From assembly GCA_017437125.1 (NCBI GenBank), contig JAFSBV010000005.1, positions 1 to 57,220 of the forward strand: DNA of 57,220 bases, written 5' to 3'. This DNA comes from Bacteroidales bacterium. Lineage in GTDB: Bacteria > Bacteroidota > Bacteroidia > Bacteroidales > UBA932. Positions 25,781 to 35,087 of the stretch are shown one piece after another. Under the pieces are notes generated by a model. That model made no database searches. It saw only the letters and a program-made list of their open reading frames with translations, and was not told the origin of the DNA. Within the stretch, counting starts at the first letter, position 1; each line of letters starts with the position of its first letter. The position numbers and the translations under genes were made by a program.

Positions 25781-26661
25781 TGAAAAGGATTGCTACACAT
25801 ATATTGATGATAGTTGCGGCAGGCATCCTGTCGATCGGATGTGCATCCAATCATCTGAATGAAGTAAAACTTCCACGAGAATTTCATTTCAAGGTTGCAG
25901 TCAACCCTTGCACTAAAGCGGTGCAGGAAGATGATATATTGATGCATCCGGCCGATGTTCCATTCGGAGTATGGTCGTTAGAGGAGGGAGGATCCATCTA
26001 TCTGGACAATGAGAAGGTCATATGTGCCGGAGAAGACAATTGGGTGCCTTTGGTAAACAGGATATGGGATGCAGACGTAGATGAAATGAGTTTTCTGGCT
26101 TACTCGCCTTATGGAAGAGCCTGTTATGATAAAGAACGCGGCATATGCATTCAGTCATATGACATAGAAGAAGACTATGACTTGATGTACAGCCATCCGC
26201 TGCTGCATCAGAAAAAGGACAGTTCACAGGAAATCATACATATAAGTCTTGACAGGGCTCTTGCCTTGGTAAAGCTAAGAGTAAGAGTGGCTGTACCTGA
26301 TTATGTCAGGATTGTGGTGAAGAATGTATGTATCGACGGCATTATGGGGAAAGGTGATTTCCATTCCTTGCCAGAACCGGAATGGAATAATTTATCGGAT
26401 GGCCGCAGTATATGCTTCTTTGAAGGGCACGAGGAGTTGAGCGGGGATATCATGCTGGCTTGCGAGGATCTGTATATGCTGCCTCAGGCGTCGGACCTCA
26501 AGATCAATCTGTTGTGTGATATAGGATCAGGTGAGTATGTGTTGAGGGATCAGGTGTTGAGTCAGGATTTCTATGTGAGCTGGAAACCAGGCAGGATTTC
26601 GTCATATATTGTGAAGATCGACGGAAATCTGGATATTGCTGTAGATAAGGATAAAGAATGA
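25780..26661 (+). CDS. fimbrillin-like lipoprotein
   Basis: This 293-residue lipoprotein (lipobox LSIGC) starts at the ATG overlapping the previous stop; the frame is open to 25741 inside that gene, but only 25780 gives a signal peptide. It has the fimbrillin layout: FHFKVAVNPCTKAVQED, PFGVWSLEEGG, a strand with MSFLAYSPYGRACY, then ISLDRALALVKLRVRVAV and the closing SWKPGRISSYIVKI, which corresponds to the W-x-P-G-K-x-Y-x-Y motif of fimbrillins. It lacks the YYWP motif of its three upstream neighbours and is therefore a more distant paralogue. The next gene starts two bases after its stop. Confidence 0.72.
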   Translation: MKRIATHILMIVAAGILSIGCASNHLNEVKLPREFHFKVAVNPCTKAVQEDDILMHPADVPFGVWSLEEGGSIYLDNEKVICAGEDNWVPLVNRIWDADVDEMSFLAYSPYGRACYDKERGICIQSYDIEEDYDLMYSHPLLHQKKDSSQEIIHISLDRALALVKLRVRVAVPDYVRIVVKNVCIDGIMGKGDFHSLPEPEWNNLSDGRSICFFEGHEELSGDIMLACEDLYMLPQASDLKINLLCDIGSGEYVLRDQVLSQDFYVSWKPGRISSYIVKIDGNLDIAVDKDKE

Positions 26662-26662
26662 T

Positions 26663-27691
26663 ATGACAGGAAGATATATACATATATTATTGATTTCATT
26701 GCTGACAATGGCATCATGTCAGAAGCCTGATGGTCCGGATCAGAATGAAACTGCAGTACCATTGTCGTTCTCTGTTAGTGCAGAGGATGCCGTGGCTGCC
26801 AAAGCTGGAGCAGGCTCGGAAGTGACCAATAATTCGAATCTGACCGACAAGCCGTTCGGCATTTATGGAATATATACAGCGACAGAAAATGAAGATGAAG
26901 GAACGAATGTATTTCTTTCGTCATCGGCCATGGAAGTAAGACATGACGGAACTCAGTGGACTTATTCACCAACCGCATACTGGAATATAAATCAGTTCTA
27001 TCGTTTCAGGGCATATCATCCTTATTCGGGGGATGCATTTATCGTAAATCCGTCTTCGAATACACATAGGCTGATGATAGAATATAAGATTGCTTCAGGA
27101 CAGGAAGATCTTCTTGTGGGATTTAAATCAGTAGAGGCGAACGTGACCAATATCCGTACAAAGGTTCCTATCACTTTCAGACATGCCCTTTGCGCACTTC
27201 AGTTCAAGATTGCGTTCGAAAATTCAAATGATATTCCGGATGATTATACGGATGATATAACTAATTTCCATCTTCATGGAATCATACCGACAGGAACACT
27301 TGTTTACGGTCATGAGGAGGGTGATTATCATAGCGAAGAATTGAAGTGGATTGCTACTTACTATGATGCTGCGGATTATTATGAGTGGAGCGGTTTGAAG
27401 ACTTTCGGAAAATATGACGAAAGCAATGCCGTCACAATATTCGACGGAGCGGAAGGTATTGTATTCGCCATACCTCAGACGATCAGCAGCACTCCGGAAA
27501 AGTTAACATCGGTTCATTTCAAGACAAGCAGAGGAGGTGCAGCTGATCACCAAGCGATTCTCCCGTCAACGACTTGGGAGCCAGGAAAGATATATACATA
27601 TACATTCTTGATTAAGAAGTCTGATATAGAGGTGTGGTTAAGTATCAAGGATTGGAATGAAATTCAGTCCAACGAGAACATATACATATAA
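26663..27691 (+). CDS. fimbrillin-family lipoprotein
   Basis: This 342-residue lipoprotein (lipobox LTMASC) has all the fimbrillin landmarks: PLSFSVSAEDAVAAKAGAGS, DKPFGIYGIYTATEN, TYSPTAYWNINQFYRFRAYHP (the strand where most Bacteroidales fimbrillins carry Y-W-P), KVPITFRHALCALQFKIAF and TTWEPGKIYTYTFLIKKSDI near the C-terminus, ending in WNEIQ. This is the classic fimbrillin family, probably a minor pilus subunit. Spacing to the genes on both sides is one base, which argues strongly for one transcript. Confidence 0.82.
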   Translation: MTGRYIHILLISLLTMASCQKPDGPDQNETAVPLSFSVSAEDAVAAKAGAGSEVTNNSNLTDKPFGIYGIYTATENEDEGTNVFLSSSAMEVRHDGTQWTYSPTAYWNINQFYRFRAYHPYSGDAFIVNPSSNTHRLMIEYKIASGQEDLLVGFKSVEANVTNIRTKVPITFRHALCALQFKIAFENSNDIPDDYTDDITNFHLHGIIPTGTLVYGHEEGDYHSEELKWIATYYDAADYYEWSGLKTFGKYDESNAVTIFDGAEGIVFAIPQTISSTPEKLTSVHFKTSRGGAADHQAILPSTTWEPGKIYTYTFLIKKSDIEVWLSIKDWNEIQSNENIYI

Positions 27692-27692
27692 G

Positions 27693-29255
27693 ATGAAGTC
27701 TATTCAAACCATATTTTCATTGATTGTTTCTGTACTGCTGACCTGCGGTTGCGGACGCGAGCTGCCATTCGACGATCCTCAGAAGGGAAATGGCAAGGAA
27801 TCGATATGCATTTCATTGAACACTTCAAATATAGCGGAGACAAAGGCAGGTACAGCTAAAGATGGAGATGTAATGAACAATATCTACATATGGATTGCAG
27901 ATGGTTCGGACAATATAAAATATTCAGGCAGTTATGCTGATGGCAGCTCGGAGGGATGCAGTTTTGAACTTGCTGATGACGGAAAGACCGCGACTGCTAC
28001 GTTCACAAATGTGGAACGTGGTGATTATACTTTATATGTCATAGCCAACCTTCCTCCGGCCTCCTTGTCGAAACTGACTTCAAAAACAACAGCAGATAAC
28101 GAGTTCAAGAATGCTGTTCTTCCCGATCTGGTTGCCAATAAACCTCCTTTTACAGATGCCGATGGAATGCCACTCTCGATGCGACAGTCCATACATGTCG
28201 GACCAGGAATGAATACCGTGGAGACGCACCTTGTGAGAGTGTGCGGAAGGATCAGGGTAACCGTCAGGAATATGACTACAGATAAAAACATCTTTATCCA
28301 GTCATTCCAGCTTACTGACAAGAATCCGTCCACAGGATATATATTCCATAAGGATGATCATGGAACACCCGCCGGAATTACTTTCGGCGCATTCGACAGT
28401 TATGAACTTACCGGTTCGCAGGCCACACGTTATATCGCACCGGGAGGAGAGGATACATATATCGACCAGTATCTTTATGAGACCGGACTTACCGGAATGG
28501 GCAAGCTTGGATTTGAGATTGTGGGGGGAATATATGAAGATGAAGTTACTGAAGCCAATCTGACAGAAGTTGTTGTTTCTACAACATACTCAGAAGGTTC
28601 TATAATTACTACAGGGCATGATACGGAGACACAATATCTGATAGTGAACGGCGGTGGTTTATATTACCTCTATGAAGATGGTACAACCCCGAAACTTGAA
28701 TTTATGTCAGATGCAACTAAGTCAGTTTTGATTAGTTCAGGAAATAATAATGGAGTAAACATAAACAAGTATCTATGGACATTTACCTCAACAGGCAATA
28801 CAAGTGGACTCAGGAACGTATCAGACGGAAGTTACATTGTAATAAACAATAACAGTGTAACTCTCTCTGCAGTTTCAAATACATTTAATGTTGATGTAAA
28901 TGCTACTTCCGGTTTCAGATTCTTTTCGGGGGATTATTACATGTATTCAGATAGTGGAACTCTGGGTCAAAGCAAGAAGGATAACACCCAAAGCAACCGT
29001 TATTGGAAATTAATACCTGTGACAGAAACAAAGGTAACCGAGAAACAGCTTGATGGTGCTTTAAATAACTTCAGCAAGACTAATGAATCTATCACATACA
29101 TCGACCAATATGGACTACCGGTCACATTGGAGCACATCTGCAGAAATGATGACATCAATGTAGTGATAAACGTATTCTACAGTCCTGAGTCAGGAGTTCT
29201 TTACTTCAGAGTCGAAGATTGGACGGATGTCAGCAATAATACAACATTCGATTAA
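27693..29255 (+). CDS. FimB/Mfa2-like lipoprotein with an inserted domain
   Basis: This 520-residue lipoprotein (lipobox LLTCGC) begins at the ATG one base after the previous stop; the longer frame from 27657 has no signal peptide. The N-terminal half (about 30-270) has the Mfa2/FimB pattern: SICISLNTSNIAETKAG, NNIYIWIADGSDN, FTNVERGDYTLYVIANLPP and HLVRVCGRIRVTVRN. Between about 325 and 445 an extra module interrupts it (YLIVNGGGLYYLYEDG, KYLWTFTSTGNTSGLRN, RYWKLIPV). This looks like a small all-beta, possibly ligand-binding, domain. The Mfa2-like fold then resumes and ends with YFRVEDWTDVSNNTTFD. It precedes the adhesin gene and may connect the tip to the shaft. Confidence 0.68.
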   Translation: MKSIQTIFSLIVSVLLTCGCGRELPFDDPQKGNGKESICISLNTSNIAETKAGTAKDGDVMNNIYIWIADGSDNIKYSGSYADGSSEGCSFELADDGKTATATFTNVERGDYTLYVIANLPPASLSKLTSKTTADNEFKNAVLPDLVANKPPFTDADGMPLSMRQSIHVGPGMNTVETHLVRVCGRIRVTVRNMTTDKNIFIQSFQLTDKNPSTGYIFHKDDHGTPAGITFGAFDSYELTGSQATRYIAPGGEDTYIDQYLYETGLTGMGKLGFEIVGGIYEDEVTEANLTEVVVSTTYSEGSIITTGHDTETQYLIVNGGGLYYLYEDGTTPKLEFMSDATKSVLISSGNNNGVNINKYLWTFTSTGNTSGLRNVSDGSYIVINNNSVTLSAVSNTFNVDVNATSGFRFFSGDYYMYSDSGTLGQSKKDNTQSNRYWKLIPVTETKVTEKQLDGALNNFSKTNESITYIDQYGLPVTLEHICRNDDINVVINVFYSPESGVLYFRVEDWTDVSNNTTFD

Positions 29256-29266
29256 AGAAAAACGGT

Positions 29267-32200
29267 ATGAAACAACATATATTTAATCTCATTCTGCTTG
29301 TATGCAGTCTTGCAATCGGATTGTCTTCGTGCATGAGAGAAGATGTTCCGAAGGGAGATGGTCTGTCTGAAGGTGAAGGATGGCTGTATATTCCTTTCAA
29401 TGCATCTGAAAATATTGAAGTCCATACTAAGGCAACTCTCGATTACAGTTACGAAAATACGATCCGCAACATATATGTATTCATATTTGACGCCAGCGGC
29501 AACAAGATTTACGGCAACTGGCTGACAGTGGATGATCTGCTTCCTGATGAAGATGCTGTACGAGCATCTTCAGAAGACAGCTGGTGGGTGGTCAACAGTT
29601 CAACAGACGGAGAAAAAACTAAAGGAGGACTGAAGGTCAAGGGCTCTGCAGGAACTGGTTTCAAGGTTTATCTTATGACAAATCTTGATGCCGACATGGT
29701 AAAGCTTTCATCGGATCTTCTTGCCCACAACATCAGTAATGAGCAGGACCTGAAGGATTTCAAGGTATATATGAATGTGGAGAGTGTAAACCGTAACGGT
29801 CAGTTCCCTATGATCGGAATGATTGGCAATGTTACCATTGAGGAAGGAAGTACAGCGAATATGAATGATACATCTGACGCCAAGGTACTGAAACTGGAAA
29901 GATTGGATGCAAAGATCCGCTTCGTGTTCAAGACAGGAAACCGTGAGGATGAAAATGGACAGGTGATCAAGTCATTTACTGCAAAGCAGTGGCGTGTAAT
30001 CAATGTACCGACTACCTCTTTTGCTGTTCCGAGAACTGATGATTCGAGGGAAGTTGATCCTGAAGATGTTGATTATCTTGCGAATGCACCGTTCTTCTTC
30101 GATACTCCATGGCGAAATTTCGAGGATTTTCCGGATGAGACACAATCTGGATTTTCGTTCTATATGCTGGAAAACAGACTTACTCCGAAGAATTCATCAT
30201 TCACTTCATATAATGATAGAAGCCGTCAGGTAAAGAACAGTTCCGGACTTAATGAAAACGTTACTGTAGAATATGTCAATTCCCTTGGAAAGACTATTGA
30301 AAAGAATTTCAGAAAGTTTAAGAACGCAAATGATTTCTCCACTTATGTTCTTGTATCCGGACGAGTAGATATGGATCTTATCAATGATGACGCAGGACAG
30401 ACATTGGGTGCTGACGTACAGTATCTGATTCATCTTGGTAATTGGAGCATGGATGCATCTGGCACACATTGGGATGATGATGTGTATTCGAATATTGCTA
30501 ATTATGACACCGAAAGAAATCACAGCTACACTTATACCGTCACCATCAATTCTGTCAACAATATCCGCGTAGAAGTGGAGTCCAGCAGAGATTCAGCACC
30601 GGGAGATATAGAAAACCAGCCGGGGGCTTCCGGTGAGGTTGTGATTGCAAAGGAGGAGATCGCTCTTTGTGATGCCCACTATGTGTCGAAAACAATGACC
30701 TTTCATGCCGGCAACTTCATCATGCAGCAAAACGACGGTTCTTTTATTTCAACTGCTGACAGACTTACCTGGAAGGTGAAGACGCCATTCGGCGAGGGTG
30801 CTCCAATCATAGAAAATGGAGTGGATATTGCCGACCACCTTGATTACAAATGGGCGGTATTCCGTTTGAACAAGCAGGATGTAGGTGGCTCATATTATTC
30901 AGACAAACGAAGGAAATTCACTGAGCGAGTATTCGAGTCCAAGGTCGTCATACAGGACAACAAGGAAGATGACGGCTCCGATGGTTTACGCGGCTTTCAC
31001 AATGACGGTTGCATGGATATCATCGCTCTTGTCAAGTATATCAAAGAACAGGCACAGCTATATGTCGATTATCAGAATGAACTGAGAACAAATTCTGGAG
31101 CTGTCAACAGAAGTGACTTTGATAATGGTAAGATTGATGGAGAAGATGATCCTCTCGGGCCAAAGATATGTATGACGGTGTTTGTCAATGAATATTATTA
31201 CGAAGAGCATCCGATAACTCATCAGAAAGACCCTGTTCTCTGGAAGAGATTCGTAAATCAGAACGACAGGACAATGCACATTCTATGTGATTCCAATTCC
31301 AGCACGGATATGGAGTCAACCGCGACAGGTTCTGTGATTACTATCCAGCAGAAGGCCATCAAGACCATATATAATACAAGTCTTGATTATGATGTATTGC
31401 AGACTGCTTGGGGTACAGAGTCGGTGCAGGAGTATGAGAATGGAATTACTCATTATAATAAAACAACAAACAACTATTATGACAGTAATAAAAATACAGA
31501 CCAGGAGAATGGAAGGGCAAATTCGGTCTTTGAATGGGGCATCGCTCCTGACGGCGTTGATGTGAATACAATTGACGATATCAAAGCCGATCAAGAATGG
31601 AGTACTTATCTTGATTTTGAGGTCGATAATGAAACTCCTGAGATGGCAGATGAATACAAGGCATTGAGATATATATGCATGTCTCGTAACAGGGATAACA
31701 ATGGAGATGGAAAAATAACGAAAGATGAAGTGAGATGGTATACTGCATCCATCAGACAACTTAATGGTCTTTTTGTGGGTAACGGCCTGTTGGATCCGAC
31801 TTCAAGACTTTACAACAGAAGTGCTGCAGACCAGACCGATATTCTGCTATGGAAACAGATTGTGGTATCCAGCACTCATAACCATAAAAACGAATCAGGG
31901 ACCGGTCCTGTATCTTTATGGGCTCATGAAGGTCTGTCGACCTCAACTTACAAAGAAGCCGTAGAATGGAGTGAACTTCCCAAATACAGCGTAAGGTGCG
32001 TCAGGAATCTGGGTATAGATAAGGATGCACCTATCAGCAAAATTCCTCAGAATTTCATTGAACATGAAGAACTGGAAGATCCGGTTTCCGGTAATACATA
32101 CCATGTATTTACATGTACACATTTGAATTATTCATCACTTCGGGATTATAATTCCGGAGAACTGACATATGGTGATGAAAGATCCCCGCAGAATCAGTTG

Positions 32201-32539
32201 TACAAGAAATTTGAGACATGTCCTACACAAATCAATCATGGATACCTGACATTTACAGAATTCAATGAAAAAATCGAAAGCAATAACAAATCATCTGTCC
32301 AGGCCGGAATATGCCCGCCAGGATATAGAGTGCCTAGTCAGATTGAAATGACCATGATGAATCTGTACAATGCTGATGGTAATTTCACGCAGCATACAAG
32401 AACATATTGGTCATTCGGAAGCCTTGGAACAAACAAACAGAGTAATGCTGGTTTTTCTCTGCTTGACAATGGTAATATGACAGTAGGTGCAGATGGAGCA
32501 TATTCAGTCCGCTGCGTACGTGATATCCGAGTGGAATAA
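29267..32539 (+). CDS. large DUF4906-type pilus tip adhesin candidate
   Basis: This 1090-residue lipoprotein (lipobox GLSSC) is the last and largest gene of the pilus operon. Its N-terminal part has the fimbrial pattern YSYENTIRNIYVFIFDASGN and GFKVYLMTNLDADM. The middle (about 260-470) has long beta-rich stretches with YETERNHSYTYTVTINSVNN-like strands, as in DUF4906 proteins. The C-terminal end (CPPGYRVPSQIEM, YWSFGSLGT, YSVRCVRD) is the paralogous domain found at the ends of many Bacteroidetes surface proteins. An EF-hand-like loop (RDNNGDGKITKDE, about 807) suggests calcium binding. Size, position and domain content match tip adhesins of Mfa/Fim pili; the ligand is unknown. Confidence 0.76.
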   Translation: MKQHIFNLILLVCSLAIGLSSCMREDVPKGDGLSEGEGWLYIPFNASENIEVHTKATLDYSYENTIRNIYVFIFDASGNKIYGNWLTVDDLLPDEDAVRASSEDSWWVVNSSTDGEKTKGGLKVKGSAGTGFKVYLMTNLDADMVKLSSDLLAHNISNEQDLKDFKVYMNVESVNRNGQFPMIGMIGNVTIEEGSTANMNDTSDAKVLKLERLDAKIRFVFKTGNREDENGQVIKSFTAKQWRVINVPTTSFAVPRTDDSREVDPEDVDYLANAPFFFDTPWRNFEDFPDETQSGFSFYMLENRLTPKNSSFTSYNDRSRQVKNSSGLNENVTVEYVNSLGKTIEKNFRKFKNANDFSTYVLVSGRVDMDLINDDAGQTLGADVQYLIHLGNWSMDASGTHWDDDVYSNIANYDTERNHSYTYTVTINSVNNIRVEVESSRDSAPGDIENQPGASGEVVIAKEEIALCDAHYVSKTMTFHAGNFIMQQNDGSFISTADRLTWKVKTPFGEGAPIIENGVDIADHLDYKWAVFRLNKQDVGGSYYSDKRRKFTERVFESKVVIQDNKEDDGSDGLRGFHNDGCMDIIALVKYIKEQAQLYVDYQNELRTNSGAVNRSDFDNGKIDGEDDPLGPKICMTVFVNEYYYEEHPITHQKDPVLWKRFVNQNDRTMHILCDSNSSTDMESTATGSVITIQQKAIKTIYNTSLDYDVLQTAWGTESVQEYENGITHYNKTTNNYYDSNKNTDQENGRANSVFEWGIAPDGVDVNTIDDIKADQEWSTYLDFEVDNETPEMADEYKALRYICMSRNRDNNGDGKITKDEVRWYTASIRQLNGLFVGNGLLDPTSRLYNRSAADQTDILLWKQIVVSSTHNHKNESGTGPVSLWAHEGLSTSTYKEAVEWSELPKYSVRCVRNLGIDKDAPISKIPQNFIEHEELEDPVSGNTYHVFTCTHLNYSSLRDYNSGELTYGDERSPQNQLYKKFETCPTQINHGYLTFTEFNEKIESNNKSSVQAGICPPGYRVPSQIEMTMMNLYNADGNFTQHTRTYWSFGSLGTNKQSNAGFSLLDNGNMTVGADGAYSVRCVRDIRVE

Positions 32540-32543
32540 GAAA

Positions 32544-32576
32544 GTTGCATTGTTTAAATATATTTTACTACCTTTG
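32544..32576 (+). promoter_or_regulatory. promoter of the small conserved gene at 32610
   Basis: GTTG (32544-32547), a 21-base spacer and TACCTTTG (32569-32576) match the Bacteroidetes consensus with one -33 mismatch. It lies immediately behind the adhesin stop codon, and the leader is about 27 bases. Confidence 0.65.
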
Positions 32577-32609
32577 CCTACGTTATAACAAATTAAATAC
32601 GTATTTACT

Positions 32610-32885
32610 ATGAACCTTAGAGTTTTTAAGAAAGACATCGAGTATTTCGTTGGTGAATTCATTGATGATTGCGCTCTTTTCGTTGCGCTCAACCCACACA
32701 AGGATGCTGACGAGATTGCACAGATAATCGACGAGGCTGTGGACCTTTACAACGACCTCAAGCAGCGCTCAAACCATCCTGAGGGAAACAAGAGGGCTTT
32801 CTACAATGGTCTTACAAAGGAGATGTTCGAGAAGCTCGACACTCTCTGCGAGAAGCTCAGCGCAGTGGTTTCAAAGCAGGCGTAA
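32610..32885 (+). CDS. small conserved protein of unknown function
   Basis: This 91-residue acidic, helical protein has no signal peptide or membrane segment. Visible features are DIEYFVGEFIDDCALFVALNP near the start and KRAFYNGLTKEMFEKLDTLCEKLSAVV at the end, giving a coiled-coil or helical bundle. Similar short proteins are common as single genes in Bacteroidales, but no function is known to me. It has its own promoter and a clear hairpin terminator, so it is a stand-alone transcription unit. Codon use is even and GC-balanced, like the housekeeping genes and unlike the AT-richer pilus genes before it. Confidence 0.85.
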   Translation: MNLRVFKKDIEYFVGEFIDDCALFVALNPHKDADEIAQIIDEAVDLYNDLKQRSNHPEGNKRAFYNGLTKEMFEKLDTLCEKLSAVVSKQA

Positions 32886-32940
32886 TCGTCTCAAGATTCG
32901 ATGTCTCGAATTTTCGGGATGTCATTTAGAAACAGATTCA

Positions 32941-32976
32941 GAACCGGTTTCAGACTACCTGAGGCCGGTTTTTGTT
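32941..32976 (+). terminator. rho-independent terminator
   Basis: AACCGG (32942-32947) and CCGGTT (32965-32970) pair, with an additional CAG/CTG pairing inside the loop, followed by TTTGTTTT. It ends the transcript of the small gene at 32610. Confidence 0.85.
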
Positions 32977-33062
32977 TTCAGACGGGGCTGAGATTGAGAG
33001 ATTTTTGAGGAGTTTCCTGACGCTCCGTTGTTCGTAATGGTTCATGCCTCGATGGTTCATGT

Positions 33063-33423
33063 CCCGTTGAGCGGGGAATTCCGCATTCGAGACGCTCACC
33101 CGCTCATCGGTGTCCATTTCATACCCGTTGAGCGGGGAATTCCGCATTCGAGACGCTCACCCGCTCAATGGCACCAAAAGTCCACCCGTTGAGCGAAGAA
33201 TTCCCCAGCCCAAACTTCTAACCGCTCATCAGGACCAAGTCCCCATCCCCACCCTTTGAGCGGAAATCTATTCATTCAAGACTTCCAGCCACTCAACGGT
33301 GTCAATTTCATACTCGTTGAGCGAAGAATTCCGCATTCAAGACGCTCATCCGCTCAACGGAACCAAAACTCACCCTTTGAGCGGCGGGAAAGGATTTAGC
33401 ACAATTTTTTCCGCTCAACGGGT
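33063..33423 (+). repeat. family B hairpin repeat array, left (six units)
   Basis: Six tandem units begin at 33065, 33126, 33187, 33254, 33315 and 33375. Each is a ~47-bp imperfect hairpin with arms CCGTTGAGCGG and CCGCTCAACGG, separated from the next by 12-15 bases, giving a period of about 61. The interior sequence is similar between units (AATTCCGCATTCGAGACGCT in units 1, 2 and 5); unit 6 has a different interior that matches the second subtype of the right-hand array. All units are in the same orientation. The stretch 32977-33062 contains no gene. Confidence 0.9.
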
Positions 33424-33554
33424 ATAAAGATTTGGATATAAGCATCTGATTTATAACCTTTGCAACAGACTTCTGATTCCACTTGAGGGTCTGGGTGGAG
33501 GGTGAGGAGTGAGTTTGAGTTGCAGACCCGAGTGTCTAAAGATTGAGGAGAAGG

Positions 33555-34433
33555 ATGAGGACAGAAGATCAAAATGGATTCTTCCATGTATGTACAAACG
33601 GTACAGTTCTGCCATGGATGTTTAAAGACAATGAAGATTTCATCTTCGGCATCACCCGTATCGGTATATGCTGCTTGCTGACAGACATATCCGTATTGGT
33701 TTATACGTTAATGGACAATCATGCCCATTTTCTTCTTTATGGAACAAAAAAGAACTGCCGGAAATTCATCAATAAATATAAACTTCTGACCGGCAAGTGG
33801 GTGTCACACAAATATGGAATATCCAAATATCTGAAACGACTTCCTGTGTCAATCATACCGTTAAAGACAGAAGAAGATATTCTTGAGGCTGCGGTTTACA
33901 TTGACAGGAATGCAATCATGGCTGGTTTTACCGGAATGCCTTATGAATATCCATGGAGTTCTTGCAGTCTGATGTTCAGGAAATCAGCAGACAAGTCTTG
34001 CAGATGGAATATAATCAAGGACTTCACAAGAAATGAGCTTCGAGGACTTCTCAAAAGTAGAGTCAAGTTTCCGGAAGACTGGTCATTCGATGATAATGGA
34101 ATGTTGAATCCTCTGTGTTTTACTGACATAAACAGAATTGAACGGATTTTCAAGAGTCCGGCCAGATACCTGTTTTACCTTGTAAAGAAACTGGAAGGAA
34201 AGATCAATCAGACGTTAGAGGAGCATGATAGGCCATTTGTTTCCGACAAGGATCTTAGGGATATCGCCTCAGATATGGCTGTTCAGACCTATGGATCAAA
34301 AGACATCAGAACCTTGAATGTCAAGTCTCGTCTGATAATTGCCAGAAAGCTTAAAAATGATTATGCTTCTTCGACCAAACAATTATCCAGGGTGTTGAAT
34401 CTCGATGCTTCAATCTTGAAAGATTTCATTTAA
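33555..34433 (+). CDS. REP-associated tyrosine transposase (RAYT 2), Y1_Tnp/HUH family
   Basis: This 292-residue protein has the HUH motif MDNHAHFLLYG (about residues 53-63) and the catalytic Tyr in AAVYIDRNAIMAGF (about 116), close to the Y-I-x-R-N-P pattern of Y1 transposases. The C-terminal 30 residues (KLKNDYASSTKQLSRVLNLD) again look like a helix-turn-helix. It shares family and layout with RAYT 1 but little obvious sequence. The ATG at 33555 is preferred over a TTG at 33543. A weak promoter (TTTG near 33431, AACCTTTG near 33456) lies in front. Family B repeats are on both sides, so it probably acts on or arose with them. Confidence 0.86.
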   Translation: MRTEDQNGFFHVCTNGTVLPWMFKDNEDFIFGITRIGICCLLTDISVLVYTLMDNHAHFLLYGTKKNCRKFINKYKLLTGKWVSHKYGISKYLKRLPVSIIPLKTEEDILEAAVYIDRNAIMAGFTGMPYEYPWSSCSLMFRKSADKSCRWNIIKDFTRNELRGLLKSRVKFPEDWSFDDNGMLNPLCFTDINRIERIFKSPARYLFYLVKKLEGKINQTLEEHDRPFVSDKDLRDIASDMAVQTYGSKDIRTLNVKSRLIIARKLKNDYASSTKQLSRVLNLDASILKDFI

Positions 34434-34482
34434 GGAAGCCTGATTTATATCCACAGAGCTGAATCTATCAGGTTACCGTTTG

Positions 34483-35076
34483 TCCGTTGAGCGGAGATCT
34501 TGCCAGCAGGGATTTGCACCCGCTCAATGGTGCAAAGCTCTCACCCGTTGAGCGGAGGGAAGGATCTCGCACTAATTTTTGCGGCCAACGGGACAAACCT
34601 GAAAACGTTGAGCGGAGATCTTGCCAGCAGGGACTTGCACCCGCTCAATGGCGCAAAGATCCAACCCGTTGAGCGGAGGGAAGGACCTCGCACTGAATTT
34701 TGCGGCCAACGGGACAAACCTGGAAACGTTGAGCGGAGATCTTGCCAGCAGGGACTTGCACCCGCTCAATGGCGCAAAGTTCCCACCAGTTGAGCGGAGG
34801 GAAGGATCTCGCACTGAATTTTGCGGCCAACGGGACAAACCTGGAAACGTTGAGCGGAGATCTTGCCAGCAGGGACTTGCACACGCTCAATGGCGCAAAG
34901 TTCCCACCCGTTGAGCGGAGGGAAGGATCTCGCACTGAATTTTGCGGCCAACGGGACAAACCTGGAAACGTTGAGCGGAGATCTTGCCAGCAGGGACTTG
35001 CACCCGCTCAATGGTGCAAAGCTATCACCCGTTGAGCGGAGAATCCATCAATCGAGCCCCCGAGCCGCTCAATGGC
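34483..35076 (+). repeat. family B hairpin repeat array, right (ten units, 121-bp dimers)
   Basis: Units start at 34484, 34546, 34606, 34667, 34727, 34788, 34848, 34909, 34969 and 35030. Two subtypes alternate: one with interior GAGATCTTGCCAGCAGGGAC and one with GAGGGAAGGATCTCGCACTG, so the array is four ~121-bp dimers plus two single units. The dimers are almost identical, which points to recent amplification or homogenisation. Arms are again GTTGAGCGG and CCGCTCAA or the weaker CGGCCAACGG. Apparent reading frames of 60-100 codons across the array are a by-product of the repeat. A short CCTGAT/ATCAGG hairpin lies just before it (34446-34472). Confidence 0.92.
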
Positions 35077-35087
35077 ATAGGTGATTA

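Noticed and set aside
34487-35035. Overlapping 60-100 codon frames on both strands in the right-hand array
   Set aside because: They repeat with the 121-bp unit, which is not a multiple of three, occur in several frames, and lack signals or family features.
33063-35076. CRISPR array at the regularly spaced repeats
   Set aside because: The units are hairpins with repeated interiors, not identical repeats with unique spacers, and no cas gene is nearby. A RAYT gene between the arrays explains them better.
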